64,000 nt of DNA, taken from positions 35,558 through 99,557 of the forward strand of contig CAKOYD010000005.1 of the NCBI GenBank assembly GCA_934130545.1, written 5' to 3'. Position 1 is the first letter of the stretch; each line of letters begins with the position of its first letter. Shown here one piece after another: positions 50,766 to 61,182 of the stretch. The position numbers and the translations under genes were made by a program. Origin of the DNA: an uncultured Bacilli bacterium (GTDB lineage: Bacteria; Bacillota_I; Bacilli_A; RF39; UBA660). The notes under the pieces were generated by a model that saw only the letters and a list, made by a program, of their open reading frames with translations, was not told where the DNA came from and did not search any database.

Positions 50766-52292
50766 CTTCTCTATTCTTTTAAATAAAGGTATTGGATCAT
50801 TCAACTTAGAACCTTCTACTAAATGACCAAAAGATTTTGTTGTATCAATTGAATTAATAGAAGTATTTAACTGTCTAAATATTTCTTCACTAGTATCAGG
50901 TAAGAACGGACTCAACAATATAGCACCTATTCTAATAGATTCAAGTAAATTATATATAACAGTCTTTAACTTTTCACGACTATTTTCATCTTTTGCTAAA
51001 ATCCAAGGAGTAGTTTCATCAATATATTTATTACATCTTTTAAATATTTCCATAATCGCATCTAGTGCTTCAGGAACCTTTAATTCATCCATATATTTAT
51101 CAACAGTATCTTTAGTAGAAATAACAAGATTAATTAATTCATCATCAAACTCTGTCCTATCACTACCCTTAACAACAATATTATCAAAATACTTTTTATT
51201 CATCGCAATAGTACGATTAACTAAATTACCTAAAACATTAGCTAAATCAGCATTAGTTCTATTAACAAGTGCTTCTTCCGAAAAATTACCATCACTACCA
51301 AAAGGAACTTCTCTTAATACAAAATAACGGACAGCATCCTTGCCATAAGCATTAATATACTCTCTTGGATCTTTATAATTACCTAAACTCTTAGATATCT
51401 TACCACCATTGATAACCAACCAACCATGTCCAAATACTTGTTTAGGCAAAGGTAAATCTAATGCCATTAACATAATTGGCCATATAATAGTATGAAATCT
51501 AACTATTTCTTTACCAACAATATGTAAATCCGCTGGCCAATACTTCTTAAACTTCGAATCATCATCACTTAAATATCCTAAAGCACTAATATAATTACTT
51601 AAAGCATCTATCCATACATAAATAACATGCTTAGTATCAAATGAAACAGGTATTCCCCAATTAAAACTAGTACGAGAAACACATAAATCTTGTAAACCTG
51701 GCTTAATAAAATTATTAATCATCTCATTCTTACGAGATACTGGTTGAATAAAATCCGGATGTGTCTCAATATATTCAACTAATCTATCTGCATATTTGCT
51801 TAATCTAAAGAAGTATGCTTCCTCACGAGCTTCCTCTACATTTCTTCCACAATCAGGACATTTACCATCAACAAGTTGTGATTCCGTCCAAAATGATTCA
51901 CAAGGAGTACAATATAGTCCTGAATACTCTCCCTTATAAATATCTCCTTGATCATATAAACGTTTAAATATCTTTTGAACAGTCTCAACATGTTCAGGAT
52001 CAGTAGTTCTAATAAACTTATCATATGAAATACCTAATGATGCCCATAAATCTTTAGCATTCTCTATTATTTTATCAACATATTCCCTAGGACTTACTCC
52101 TGCTTCCGTAGCTTTCTTCTCTATCTTTTGCCCATGTTCATCAGAACCTGTTAAAAAGAAAGTATCAAAGCCATTCTGTCTCTTATATCTTGCAATAGCA
52201 TCTGCTATTATCGTTGTATAACAATGTCCAATATGAAAATTAGCACTTGGATAATATATTGGTGTCGTTATATAAAATTTTTTGTTTTCCAT
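50754..52292 (-). CDS. metG: Methionyl-tRNA synthetase
   Basis: Charges tRNA-Met. Start at MENKKFYITTPIYYPS after GGGAGGAG; the upstream extension overlaps the T-box terminator. The 512 residues have the class I HIGH motif (NFHIGH), the KMSKS-type loop KISKS (GGKISKSLGNY) and a connective-peptide zinc site with CTPC and CPDC. It lacks a C-terminal tRNA-binding extension. Expression is controlled by the T-box leader upstream. Confidence 0.97.
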   Translation of the reverse strand: MENKKFYITTPIYYPSANFHIGHCYTTIIADAIARYKRQNGFDTFFLTGSDEHGQKIEKKATEAGVSPREYVDKIIENAKDLWASLGISYDKFIRTTDPEHVETVQKIFKRLYDQGDIYKGEYSGLYCTPCESFWTESQLVDGKCPDCGRNVEEAREEAYFFRLSKYADRLVEYIETHPDFIQPVSRKNEMINNFIKPGLQDLCVSRTSFNWGIPVSFDTKHVIYVWIDALSNYISALGYLSDDDSKFKKYWPADLHIVGKEIVRFHTIIWPIMLMALDLPLPKQVFGHGWLVINGGKISKSLGNYKDPREYINAYGKDAVRYFVLREVPFGSDGNFSEEALVNRTNADLANVLGNLVNRTIAMNKKYFDNIVVKGSDRTEFDDELINLVISTKDTVDKYMDELKVPEALDAIMEIFKRCNKYIDETTPWILAKDENSREKLKTVIYNLLESIRIGAILLSPFLPDTSEEIFRQLNTSINSIDTTKSFGHLVEGSKLNDPIPLFKRIEKTTE

Positions 52293-52322
52293 ATCTATTC
52301 TCCTCCCATAAATACCAAAAAT

Positions 52323-52533
52323 AAAAAATCCATCCAACTAAGGACGAATTTAATATCCGCGGTACCACCTTATTTTATAATTATACAATTATACACTCAT
52401 AGCTATAACGCACTACCGCTTAAACAAAAGTTAAGATAACTCCAGAACCATTTATAATAGCTATTATATCTAATTTCCATCATCATAGACTCTCTATAAT
52501 AAATCACTATTACTCTTTCCTTCTTCGTTAAAC
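52323..52533 (-). promoter_or_regulatory. T-box leader of metG
   Basis: The conserved T-box AAGGTGGTACCGCGG (52357-52371) is followed by an intrinsic terminator (eight-base arms 52345-52352 and 52324-52336 region, T6). Stem I carries AGAGAGT and a GATGG-type distal loop. An ATG at 52449-52451 is the candidate specifier codon, matching tRNA-Met. Uncharged tRNA-Met would stabilise the antiterminator and switch metG on. The T-box core is certain; the specifier assignment is inferred. Confidence 0.92.
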
Positions 52534-52539
52534 ACCCAT

Positions 52540-52568
52540 ATTATAACATATGATTTTTTAAATATCAA
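52540..52568 (-). promoter_or_regulatory. Sigma-A promoter of the metG T-box transcript
   Basis: TTGATA (52563-52568), 17-base spacer, TATAAT (52540-52545) with extended TGT. The -35 lies just after the spoVT stop. Confidence 0.8.
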
Positions 52569-52570
52569 GA

Positions 52571-53101
52571 CTAATCTATAAACTCTCCCCCAAGAAGTTT
52601 AGACATTATACTAGCCATTTTCTCTTCAGTCTCCATAATTGGGTTATCAAGTGATAGTATAATTACACTCCCAATAGCATCTCCATTATTAATAATCGTA
52701 CTAAAAGCATAATAACCATATTCTTCATCTTCATTAGTTAAATATATACTCTTCTTTTTATTCTCAACAAAATTATCTCTACGCTCAATCATAATCTCAA
52801 TAACATCACTAATTTCACGACCAATATACTTCTTTTTAAGTGAACCAGTAATAGCTAATATCTTATCTCTATCCGTAACAATAATATTATGTTTTAATAT
52901 CTGATAAAAAGAATCACAGTACCTACTAGCAACTTCTCCAATACTCTTCATAGGTGAATACTTCTCTAACATTATCTTTTCATCATCTACAGATATTTCT
53001 AAATAATCACCATTATTAATACGTAAATTCTTTCTAATCTCTTTTGGAATAACAATTCTTCCTAAATCATCTATTCTCCTAATAACACCAGTTGTTTTCA
53101 A
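52571..53101 (-). CDS. spoVT: Stage V sporulation regulator SpoVT
   Basis: Forespore regulator with an AbrB-type DNA-binding domain and a GAF domain. The start is placed at a TTG codon giving LKTTGVIRRIDDLGRIVIPKE, after AGAGGTGAG, because this matches the conserved SpoVT N-terminus; the ORF extends 18 codons further upstream without a good site. That gives 176 residues, close to 178 in B. subtilis. The AbrB swapped-hairpin motif is residues 3-45; the remainder is the GAF part. It follows mfd as in Bacillus. Confidence 0.92.
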   Translation of the reverse strand: MKTTGVIRRIDDLGRIVIPKEIRKNLRINNGDYLEISVDDEKIMLEKYSPMKSIGEVASRYCDSFYQILKHNIIVTDRDKILAITGSLKKKYIGREISDVIEIMIERRDNFVENKKKSIYLTNEDEEYGYYAFSTIINNGDAIGSVIILSLDNPIMETEEKMASIMSKLLGGEFID

Positions 53102-53155
53102 AAAACTCACCTCTGATAATACTATTGTCAAATTTTGTAAAAAATATACTAACAA

Positions 53156-56100
53156 TTACTTATTATCAATCATTTTTTTAATAACAATTAATAAATCAAC
53201 TAAATATAATATAAAATGTTTATCTAACTTAACAATATCTAATATTACATGAATACAATTATTCCTATAACTTAATCTAAACATCTTAGATAATTTATAT
53301 GTTTCATTAAATAATTCTTCACCATTAATCTTAACAGATAGTTCTTTAGGTAATTCTATATCTACATAATTCTTAGTATTAACAACATTAGTAATATTCA
53401 AACAACCTGCTAAATATTCAAACCATTCTTCATACATATATATAATTAACTCATCACTTAGTTTACCAAACCTATCTTCAAGTTCATGTTTAACTAAATC
53501 AAACTTCTCTTTAGAATCAACTTCATTAATTTTCTTATGAATCTCAATCTTAAGCTCTGTATCAGATACATAATTATTATCAATATGTGTTGATACTTCT
53601 ATTAATTGTTTATCTTTCTTAATACTATTATCATCTTCTTCAACTACTTCTTCACCCTTAGCCGCTCTAACCGCCTCATTTAGCATCTTTAAATATAAAT
53701 CTATACCAATAGTATCTACAAATCCTGATTGATCACGGCCTAAAATATCTCCTGCTCCTCGAATAGACAAATCTCTCATCGCAATTTTAAAGCCACTACC
53801 AAGTTCAGTAAACTCTTTTATAGTATCTAATCTCTTAATAGCAATATCATTTAACATCTTATTCTTATCATACATTAAATAACAATAACCAATTACCGTA
53901 CTACGCCCAACTCTTCCTCTTAACTGATATAATTGTGATAAACCAAATCGATCAGCATCTATAATAATTAAAGTATTAGCATTAGGTATATCAATACCTG
54001 TTTCAATAATAGTCGTACATACCATAATATCATACTCATGATTAATAAACTTCATCATCTTGTTCTCTAAAGCATCTTTAGTCATTCTTCCATGAGCAAA
54101 ATCAATTCGCGCATCCGGTACTAAATCTTTTATTTCAAGTACCTTACTCTCTATACTTTCAACTCTATTGTAAAGAATAAATACTTGTCCACCTCTAGAT
54201 AACTCTTTATATATTGCATCCTTAATAATTAATTTATTTTCTGCTAAAACATAAGTCTGAATTGGATATCTAAGTGCTGGGGGTGTCTCAATAAGAGAAA
54301 GACTACGAATTCCTGACATTGACATTTGTAATGTTCTAGGTATTGGTGTAGCCGACAAAGTAAGAACATCAACATTAGATTTATATCTCTTAATCTTCTC
54401 TTTATGTGTAACGCCAAATCTTTGTTCCTCATCTATTACTAATAATCCTAAGTCTTTATATTGAATATCATCACTAAGTAATCTATGTGTACCAAATATA
54501 ATATCTATCTTGCCCTCTTTTAAGTCTTCAATAATCTTCTTTTGTTTATCTTTATCCACAAATCTGTTGATAAGCGCAATTCTAACCGGAAAATTAGCAA
54601 ATCTAGATATCGCAGAATTATACTGTTGACTAGATAAAATTGTTGTCGGACATAAATATGCTACCTGCTTACCATCATTAACAGCCTTAAACATTGCTCG
54701 AAAAGCAACCTCAGTCTTACCATAACCAACGTCCCCACATAATAGCATATCCATAGGCTTAGATTTCTCCATTTCAGACTTTATCATCTTAATAGCTTTC
54801 ATTTGATCAGGAGTTTCTTCATAATTAAACTCATTGTCAAACATAATTTGACTCTCATCATCCATAGAAAAAGCATATCCTTTTTGCACCTCACGCTCAG
54901 CAGAAAGTTTAAGTAAATCTTTAGCAATACTCTCTAATTTCTCTCTAACCTTACCTTTTTTCTTCTTCCATTCATTAGAATTTAACTTACTAACTTTAAG
55001 AGAAACTCCTTCTTTACCAGAATATTTACTAATTCTATTAATATTTTCAACAGGAATATATAAACAATCTCCACCATCATATAGTAAACGAATATAATCT
55101 TTCTGAATACCATTCTTTGTAATAGTATGTATCCCATCATATATTCCAATACCAAATACTTCATGAACAATATAATCTCCCTTATTTATATTACCAATAT
55201 TATTAAGCTTATGCCCTATCTTATACTTAGACTTATACTTATTACTACTCTTTTCACGAGAAAATATATCATTAAGTGATAAAACAACATAATCTTTATA
55301 TATAAAACCACTATCAATATCTTTACTAATAAAATTAATATAATTATTAGTAATATTATCTTCACTAGTAAACACTATATTATCAATGTCTAAATATTTA
55401 ATAACTCTATCTCTTGCTACTACATCATTAATACAAAACAAAATTGTCTTATTACTCTTTAAATAATTCTTTAAATCATCACGCAATAACTCATAGTTCC
55501 CATTATAATTATGAATAACACTAGAACTATATTTAATAATATTTACTTTATCATTACCACTAAAAACATTATCAAAAGATAATAAATATACTATTCTATT
55601 AAAATCTATATCTTCAAGATTAAACATATAATCCATATTCTTAATATCATTATTAACATTATAATCAAAAATAGTCTTCTTAAGAACATCATACCCATTA
55701 CATATCTGATTATAATCATAAAAGAACATTGTTCCATCCCCAATATAATCAAGAATATTAACTACCTTACTAGAATACTTCTTTAAAAACTTTTGTGAGC
55801 ATTCCATATCATCAGTCTTTTTATCTACGATAAACTCTGTATACGGATAAATAGTTATCTCATCAACATTAGAAAAAGATAACTGTGTATTCATATCAAA
55901 ATATTTAATAGAATCTATTACATCTCCCCAAAACTCAATTCTAATAGGATTATCTTCACCAACCGCAAAGATATCAATAACATATCCCCTAACACCAATT
56001 TTACCAGTCTCAGAAACAATAACATCTCTCTCATAACCAATATCAAATAATTTATTAATAAACTCATCTCTATCCACAGACATGTTGACAGACAATTTTA

Positions 56101-56476
56101 TAATATTATCTTTCCATAAATCATGACTAGGTAAATATCTTAAATAACCCATTAAATTACTAACAACAATATAATTACTGTCACTAACTAATTTATTTAA
56201 AGATACAATTCTCTCTGTCTTAAACTCCGGACTAATTGCCACTGCCTCACTAGTTAAAAAATCATCCATAGGAAAAAATAGTACCCTATCAGTATAATTA
56301 GCTAACTTCTTATAAATATTATTAGCCTCATATAATGAATTAGCCACTACTAAACAACCTCTATTACTATGAATAAACTTATCATAAACATAGATAGAAG
56401 CAAGTTCCATATTAAGTCCACTAATAGCATACTTATCAAAACTACTATCATTAAATAAATTATCAAAAAATTTCAT
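53156..56476 (-). CDS. mfd: Transcription-repair coupling factor Mfd
   Basis: Removes stalled RNA polymerase from damaged DNA and recruits UvrABC. The 1106 residues include a UvrB-like N-terminal part, the RNA polymerase interaction domain (GDYIVHEVFGIGIYDGIHTI), the translocase with GDVGYGKTEVAF (Walker A), DEEQRFGV and QLRGRVGRS, and a C-terminal TRCF domain. Full length. It lies between pth and spoVT. Confidence 0.98.
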   Translation of the reverse strand: MKFFDNLFNDSSFDKYAISGLNMELASIYVYDKFIHSNRGCLVVANSLYEANNIYKKLANYTDRVLFFPMDDFLTSEAVAISPEFKTERIVSLNKLVSDSNYIVVSNLMGYLRYLPSHDLWKDNIIKLSVNMSVDRDEFINKLFDIGYERDVIVSETGKIGVRGYVIDIFAVGEDNPIRIEFWGDVIDSIKYFDMNTQLSFSNVDEITIYPYTEFIVDKKTDDMECSQKFLKKYSSKVVNILDYIGDGTMFFYDYNQICNGYDVLKKTIFDYNVNNDIKNMDYMFNLEDIDFNRIVYLLSFDNVFSGNDKVNIIKYSSSVIHNYNGNYELLRDDLKNYLKSNKTILFCINDVVARDRVIKYLDIDNIVFTSEDNITNNYINFISKDIDSGFIYKDYVVLSLNDIFSREKSSNKYKSKYKIGHKLNNIGNINKGDYIVHEVFGIGIYDGIHTITKNGIQKDYIRLLYDGGDCLYIPVENINRISKYSGKEGVSLKVSKLNSNEWKKKKGKVREKLESIAKDLLKLSAEREVQKGYAFSMDDESQIMFDNEFNYEETPDQMKAIKMIKSEMEKSKPMDMLLCGDVGYGKTEVAFRAMFKAVNDGKQVAYLCPTTILSSQQYNSAISRFANFPVRIALINRFVDKDKQKKIIEDLKEGKIDIIFGTHRLLSDDIQYKDLGLLVIDEEQRFGVTHKEKIKRYKSNVDVLTLSATPIPRTLQMSMSGIRSLSLIETPPALRYPIQTYVLAENKLIIKDAIYKELSRGGQVFILYNRVESIESKVLEIKDLVPDARIDFAHGRMTKDALENKMMKFINHEYDIMVCTTIIETGIDIPNANTLIIIDADRFGLSQLYQLRGRVGRSTVIGYCYLMYDKNKMLNDIAIKRLDTIKEFTELGSGFKIAMRDLSIRGAGDILGRDQSGFVDTIGIDLYLKMLNEAVRAAKGEEVVEEDDNSIKKDKQLIEVSTHIDNNYVSDTELKIEIHKKINEVDSKEKFDLVKHELEDRFGKLSDELIIYMYEEWFEYLAGCLNITNVVNTKNYVDIELPKELSVKINGEELFNETYKLSKMFRLSYRNNCIHVILDIVKLDKHFILYLVDLLIVIKKMIDNK

Positions 56477-56499
56477 ATCAAATCAATCCCCACTATTAA

Positions 56500-57048
56500 C
56501 TATAGTGAATTATATTTATTCATAAGTCTATCCACAGACATGTTGACAATATCATCAAATATATTATTTAACTTTTCAAAAGAATTATTCAAAGCATTAT
56601 AGTCTTCTTTACTAAATCTCGTTAAAACATAATCAATAATATCATTACTACTACGTCCTATCCCAATCTTAATTCTAACAAAAGTCTTACTACCAATACA
56701 TTCGATAATATTTTTAATTCCATTATGCCCACCTGAATTATGGTTATAACATATCTTAATTTTACCAACATCAATATCTAAATCATCTTGAATAACATAT
56801 AAATCATTAATGTCTATCTTATAATAATCAATATATCTCTTAACAACCTCTCCTGAAAGATTCATAAAAGATAATGGCTTTATAAATAAAACTTTTTCAT
56901 CTCCATAATTAGTAAACTTTTCAAGAGCATTAAACTTCTTATTTAAAGAAAATCCTGTAATATATTTATCTAATAACATAAAACCAATATTATGTCTTGT
57001 ACCATCATACTTATCACCAGGATTACCTAAACCTACTATTAACTTCAT
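56500..57048 (-). CDS. pth: Peptidyl-tRNA hydrolase
   Basis: Releases tRNA from prematurely dropped peptidyl-tRNA. The 182 residues have VGLGNPGDKYDGTRHNIGF with the catalytic histidine near residue 20, and VIQDDLDIDVGKIKI with the conserved aspartate. HNSGGHNGIKNII is also standard. The start overlaps the rsmI stop by four bases. Confidence 0.97.
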   Translation of the reverse strand: MKLIVGLGNPGDKYDGTRHNIGFMLLDKYITGFSLNKKFNALEKFTNYGDEKVLFIKPLSFMNLSGEVVKRYIDYYKIDINDLYVIQDDLDIDVGKIKICYNHNSGGHNGIKNIIECIGSKTFVRIKIGIGRSSNDIIDYVLTRFSKEDYNALNNSFEKLNNIFDDIVNMSVDRLMNKYNSL

Positions 57049-57896
57049 TTATTATCACCTACATGATATTCCTTATATATTTCACTCTTAGGAATATTCC
57101 TTTCCTTAGCAACCATCTTTATCGCATCCATAACATATAAACCTGATTTAACGTACATATTAACGTGCTCTACTATTGATAGATTACTATAGTCATCACT
57201 ATTTCTTTTAAAACCATCAATAACAATAACATATTCACCTTTAACTACATCAAAACTCTTAATTGCATCACTTATATTCCCACGAAAAACACTTTCATGA
57301 AGTTTTGATATCTCTTTAGAAATACTAACATATCTATCTCCAAAAACATCTAATATTGCCTGTAAGCATTTAATTAAACGATGTGGTGCTTCATAAAAAA
57401 TTATTGTATTTTCAAAGTTCTTTAAATTATTTAATTCTTCACGCATCTTACTATCTTTACTATTTAAGAAACCATAAAATAAGAAATGTTCAGAAGGAAG
57501 TCCAGACATAATAAATGCTGGAACAAAAGCACATGCTCCCGGTAAACCAACAACATTATATCCATTATCACTAACATACTTAACTGTTTTATATCCCGGG
57601 TCACTAACAATTGGTGTTCCACGATCAGTTACAATAGCCACATTCTTATTATCTTTTAAATAACTTAAAACCTTATCTTTAACCATATCCTCATTATGAT
57701 CGTGTAATGAAATCAATTTTTTTTTAATATCAAAATGATTTAGTAATACTAAAGTAACTCTTGTATCTTCTGAAAATATTACATCAACACTCTTAAGTAC
57801 CTCTATTGAGCGAAATGTCATATCTTCCAAATTACCTATTGGAGTCGGTACTAAATATAAGGTTGGCTTCCCATCATAACTATTTTGCCACATCAT
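57045..57896 (-). CDS. rsmI: 16S rRNA (cytidine1402-2'-O)-methyltransferase RsmI
   Basis: Methylates the ribose of C1402 in the 16S decoding site. The start is set at ATG-ATG (MMWQNSYDGKPTLYLV), after GGAG, giving 283 residues, normal for the family; the longer frame upstream lies inside trmN. Motifs are LVPTPIGNLEDMTFRSIEVL, SEDTR, ISLHDHNE and GTPIVSDPGY. It overlaps the end of the tRNA methyltransferase gene by 17 bases. Confidence 0.95.
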   Translation of the reverse strand: MMWQNSYDGKPTLYLVPTPIGNLEDMTFRSIEVLKSVDVIFSEDTRVTLVLLNHFDIKKKLISLHDHNEDMVKDKVLSYLKDNKNVAIVTDRGTPIVSDPGYKTVKYVSDNGYNVVGLPGACAFVPAFIMSGLPSEHFLFYGFLNSKDSKMREELNNLKNFENTIIFYEAPHRLIKCLQAILDVFGDRYVSISKEISKLHESVFRGNISDAIKSFDVVKGEYVIVIDGFKRNSDDYSNLSIVEHVNMYVKSGLYVMDAIKMVAKERNIPKSEIYKEYHVGDNK

Positions 57897-58620
57897 TATC
57901 ATCTCCAAACATAGAATTAATTTCTTCACTATATGATCCATCAGCATTATGAACAATAACCGGACTAAGTATTTTTAAGCCACTCTTACCATTTTTATTA
58001 CCTTCAATTAATATTAAATTACAATTAGAATTAACTTTAGAATAACATAACTGTAATTTTTTAGGTGCAATATTATACTTTTCCATAACATCTATTATTT
58101 CAATCAAACGATCAGGTCGATGAACCATTGCAAAAGTACCACCATTCTTTAATAGATAACTAGCTTTTTGAACAATGGTATCTAAATTAACTAAAACCTC
58201 ATGACGAGATATTCTTTTATTCATATTTAAATTAATATTATCATTATTACTATATTTAAAATATGGTGGATTACACGTAATAACATCAAAAAACTCCGCT
58301 GAAAACTTATCTTCAACATTATTAATATCTAAAACATCTAAAAAAATCTGTTTATCCATTTTATTTTCATGAATTGACTGAATGCCCAACTCAATAACTT
58401 CTTTTTGAATATCAATGCCATAAATAGATGCTTTAGTTCGAAAAGTAAGAAGCATCGGAATAGGTGCATTACCACAAGCCATATCTAATATTTTTTTATC
58501 TGTAAGTTTAACTGAAACAAAGTTAGAAAGTAATACGGAATCAAGAGAAAAAGCAAACCATTCATCATCTTGATATATAATATTATCACCAAAGTTTAAT
58601 AACCTATTTCTTACTTTCAT
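57880..58620 (-). CDS. tRNA1(Val) (adenine37-N6)-methyltransferase-like (YabB)
   Basis: A class I SAM methyltransferase of the TrmN6/YabB family, 246 residues. DMACGNAPIPMLL binds SAM and DVITCNPPYFKYS holds the NPPY catalytic motif for N6-adenine methylation. The tRNA target is inferred from family and from conserved position between ricT and rsmI. Its start overlaps ricT by 17 bases. Confidence 0.92.
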   Translation of the reverse strand: MKVRNRLLNFGDNIIYQDDEWFAFSLDSVLLSNFVSVKLTDKKILDMACGNAPIPMLLTFRTKASIYGIDIQKEVIELGIQSIHENKMDKQIFLDVLDINNVEDKFSAEFFDVITCNPPYFKYSNNDNINLNMNKRISRHEVLVNLDTIVQKASYLLKNGGTFAMVHRPDRLIEIIDVMEKYNIAPKKLQLCYSKVNSNCNLILIEGNKNGKSGLKILSPVIVHNADGSYSEEINSMFGDDNDVAK

Positions 58621-59389
58621 ACTCTTCCCAATCTAATTCAATAATACCTACTTCATCATTTCCAACTTTAATAGTATTATTAAATATATCTATTGATAAA
58701 ACCTTACATTCACCATATTTAGTATCTATCTTGCTTCCGACATTAGGCATGTTCTTTTTTGAATCAGTATAATTTTTATTTTCATAGGTTAAGCAACATA
58801 AAAGTCTACCACAGACTCCATTAATTTTCGTAGGATTTAAAGAAAGTTGCTGATTCTTAGCCATATTAATTGAAACACTAGCAAAATCATTTAAAAAAGT
58901 ACTGCAACATAATAATCTACCACATGGTCCAATTCCACCAACAAATCTTGCTTTATCTCTAATTCCAATCTGTCGAAGTTCTATTCTAGTTTTGTAAATT
59001 GCGCCCAATTCTTTAGCCAGATTTCTAAAATCTACACGATCTTCCGATACAAAACGAAAAATTAGTTGTTCTCTCATAAATGTATAGTAAGCATCAATAA
59101 TCTTCATATTTAAGCCATATTTCTGTACTAACTTACGACATTTCTTTAAAGCAAAAATAGCATCATTAATATTATCATCATTCTTCTTTACATCGTCACT
59201 AGTCGCTACTCTAACAACTTTTTTATATAAAGAAACATCAAACTCATCATTATTTAAAGCTTTAACTACTCCATACTGTAAACCTTTTTCAGTATCAACA
59301 ATAACATTATCTCCAACATTAATAGATAAATCATTACCATTAAAATAAATTGCTCTATCATTATCTCCTAATTTAACTAATACTAACAT
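58604..59389 (-). CDS. ricT: RicT/YaaT (PSP1 domain) protein
   Basis: Part of the RicAFT complex, which carries Fe-S clusters and affects RNase Y processing, sporulation and competence in B. subtilis. Start at MLVLVKLGDNDRAIYF after AGGAGG. About 262 residues with the PSP1 domain; two Cys-rich motifs GPCGRLLCCSTFL and GVCGRLLCCLTYEN provide the cluster ligands. It lies two bases downstream of holB. Confidence 0.95.
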   Translation of the reverse strand: MLVLVKLGDNDRAIYFNGNDLSINVGDNVIVDTEKGLQYGVVKALNNDEFDVSLYKKVVRVATSDDVKKNDDNINDAIFALKKCRKLVQKYGLNMKIIDAYYTFMREQLIFRFVSEDRVDFRNLAKELGAIYKTRIELRQIGIRDKARFVGGIGPCGRLLCCSTFLNDFASVSINMAKNQQLSLNPTKINGVCGRLLCCLTYENKNYTDSKKNMPNVGSKIDTKYGECKVLSIDIFNNTIKVGNDEVGIIELDWEEYESKK

Positions 59390-59391
59390 AA

Positions 59392-60330
59392 CTAACCTCC
59401 TAAAACCATACATAACTTATCAACAAATAAGTTGATATTAACATTAAATTTAATTAATAACCTTAATTCGTCTAATTTTTCAATTTTATTTAATATAGAT
59501 TCCATATCTTGATTTTCAATAACTTCCTTAATATCATCTATTTTATCATCAAAAAATAAATTATCATTACCAACTAAATATTTTAAGCAATCGTAATATA
59601 TATACAAAATAATATCCATAGCCACTGCTACCTCTTCTCGCTTTTGAATATATTTATGCCATAACTTATTAGCATTCACGATGCCATCATATCTATTTTT
59701 AGATGCCACATTAATAAAATTAAATACTACATCAACAATATTATTATCAATAACAAAATTAATTAAATCTTCTTTCCCATCACATATCAAATACTTAACT
59801 TTATCTAACGAACTATTATAATCATAATTAGGAATCAACTTAATTAATTGACAACGAGAAACAATTGTATCTAACAACGACTCAATATTATTTACCATTA
59901 AAATAGCAACAATATTAGGATTTGGTTCCTCCAAAAATTTCAAGAGACAATTAGCTGTTGATGCATTCATCTTTTCACAGTTTTTTATAACATAAACCCT
60001 TGTGCCACACTCAATACCAACAGTCGAAAAATCCATTTGTAAATCAATAATTTGTTCTTTCTTTAACCACATGCCATCAGTATCAATAACTTTAAACTCT
60101 GTATAATTGTTATCATCAATCCTATGACATATAGGACAATTGCCACATAATTTATTATTTGTATAGTGTTTTGGACATATAATAGCCTTAACAAAAGCCT
60201 TAACAAAATCATAAGCACTTTCACACCCATTAGTCTCTACCAAATAAGCATGCGAAAGACGATTATTAATCAAAGAACTATTAATAATCTTATATGCTAA
60301 TACTTGACTATCCACAAAATCGTCCATCAT
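59392..60330 (-). CDS. holB: DNA polymerase III delta' subunit
   Basis: Clamp-loader subunit. Start at the ATG-ATG (MMDDFVDSQVLAYKII) after GAGGTG. About 312 residues: RLSHAYLVE at the start of the AAA domain, a four-cysteine zinc site (CPKHYTNNKLCGNC region), FLEEPNPN sensor-type motif and SRCQLIKL. There is no functional Walker A lysine, as expected for delta'. Confidence 0.94.
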   Translation of the reverse strand: MMDDFVDSQVLAYKIINSSLINNRLSHAYLVETNGCESAYDFVKAFVKAIICPKHYTNNKLCGNCPICHRIDDNNYTEFKVIDTDGMWLKKEQIIDLQMDFSTVGIECGTRVYVIKNCEKMNASTANCLLKFLEEPNPNIVAILMVNNIESLLDTIVSRCQLIKLIPNYDYNSSLDKVKYLICDGKEDLINFVIDNNIVDVVFNFINVASKNRYDGIVNANKLWHKYIQKREEVAVAMDIILYIYYDCLKYLVGNDNLFFDDKIDDIKEVIENQDMESILNKIEKLDELRLLIKFNVNINLFVDKLCMVLGG

Positions 60331-60354
60331 CAAAAACACCTCACAAACAAACAT

Positions 60355-60546
60355 TTACTTTATGTAAAAAAAAGAAAATAAAATTAAAGCAAGCATTGAT
60401 GGAAGACCACATATTGAAACAAAAATAATTGTAAAAAAATTTAATGGTATCAAAATACCAAGTGATACACCCAAAGAATTGTAAGCATATATAAGTAAAA
60501 ATGCCATTATAATTCTTTTTATTACATTAATTATTTTTTTTGCCAT
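60355..60546 (-). CDS. bofA: BofA-like inhibitor of pro-sigma-K processing
   Basis: A 63-residue membrane protein with two hydrophobic helices and the BofA-type core YAYNSLGVSLGILIPLNFFT, then CGLPSMLALIL. BofA holds the SpoIVFB protease inactive in the mother cell until the forespore signals. Position next to recR is conserved with Bacillus, where yaaL lies between them. Confidence 0.85.
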   Translation of the reverse strand: MAKKIINVIKRIIMAFLLIYAYNSLGVSLGILIPLNFFTIIFVSICGLPSMLALILFSFFYIK

Positions 60547-60582
60547 AATATCACCACTAAAGCATATGCTAAAATGATAAAA

Positions 60583-61182
60583 TTATGAAATGTATTTTCT
60601 TTCTTCAAAAGCCATCTCTAAAGTCATAGGATCAATATATTCTATATCCGTACCCATAGGAATACCTGTTGCAATACGTGATACTCTAACATTATATTGT
60701 TCAATTATTTTTCTAATATATTGTGTAGTTGTTTCACCTTCTAAACTAGGTTTTAAAGCAATAATAACTTCCTTTACATTACCATTTTTAATTCTATCAA
60801 CTAAACTTTGTAAATTAATATCATCAGGATTAATACCTTCAAGGGGAGAAATAAGTCCATTAAGAACATGATATACACCATCATAATTACCAACTTTTTC
60901 AAATAAAATAACATCTTTTGGCTTCTCTACTACAAAGATAACTGAATCATTTCTTAATGTATTAGAGCATATATCACATAATTCATCATTCTCTGTAAAA
61001 TTACCACACTTTTGACATTTTTTTACATTATTTTTAACGTTAACTATACAATTAGCAAAATTATCAAGTCTATCAGGTTCAAAATTAAGCATTGAATAAA
61101 CAAATCTCTCAGCACTCTTCTCTCCAACACCAGGTAAATCTCTAAAACAATCAATTAATTTTCTTATAGAATTAGAATGCAT
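60583..61182 (-). CDS. recR: Recombination protein RecR
   Basis: Helps RecF and RecO load RecA on gapped DNA. The 199 residues have LPGVGEKSAERFVYSML (helix-hairpin-helix), the zinc motif CQKCGNFTENDELCDIC, and a Toprim domain beginning VIFVVEKPKDV. Length is normal. It shares one base with ybaB. Confidence 0.97.
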   Translation of the reverse strand: MHSNSIRKLIDCFRDLPGVGEKSAERFVYSMLNFEPDRLDNFANCIVNVKNNVKKCQKCGNFTENDELCDICSNTLRNDSVIFVVEKPKDVILFEKVGNYDGVYHVLNGLISPLEGINPDDINLQSLVDRIKNGNVKEVIIALKPSLEGETTTQYIRKIIEQYNVRVSRIATGIPMGTDIEYIDPMTLEMAFEERKYIS

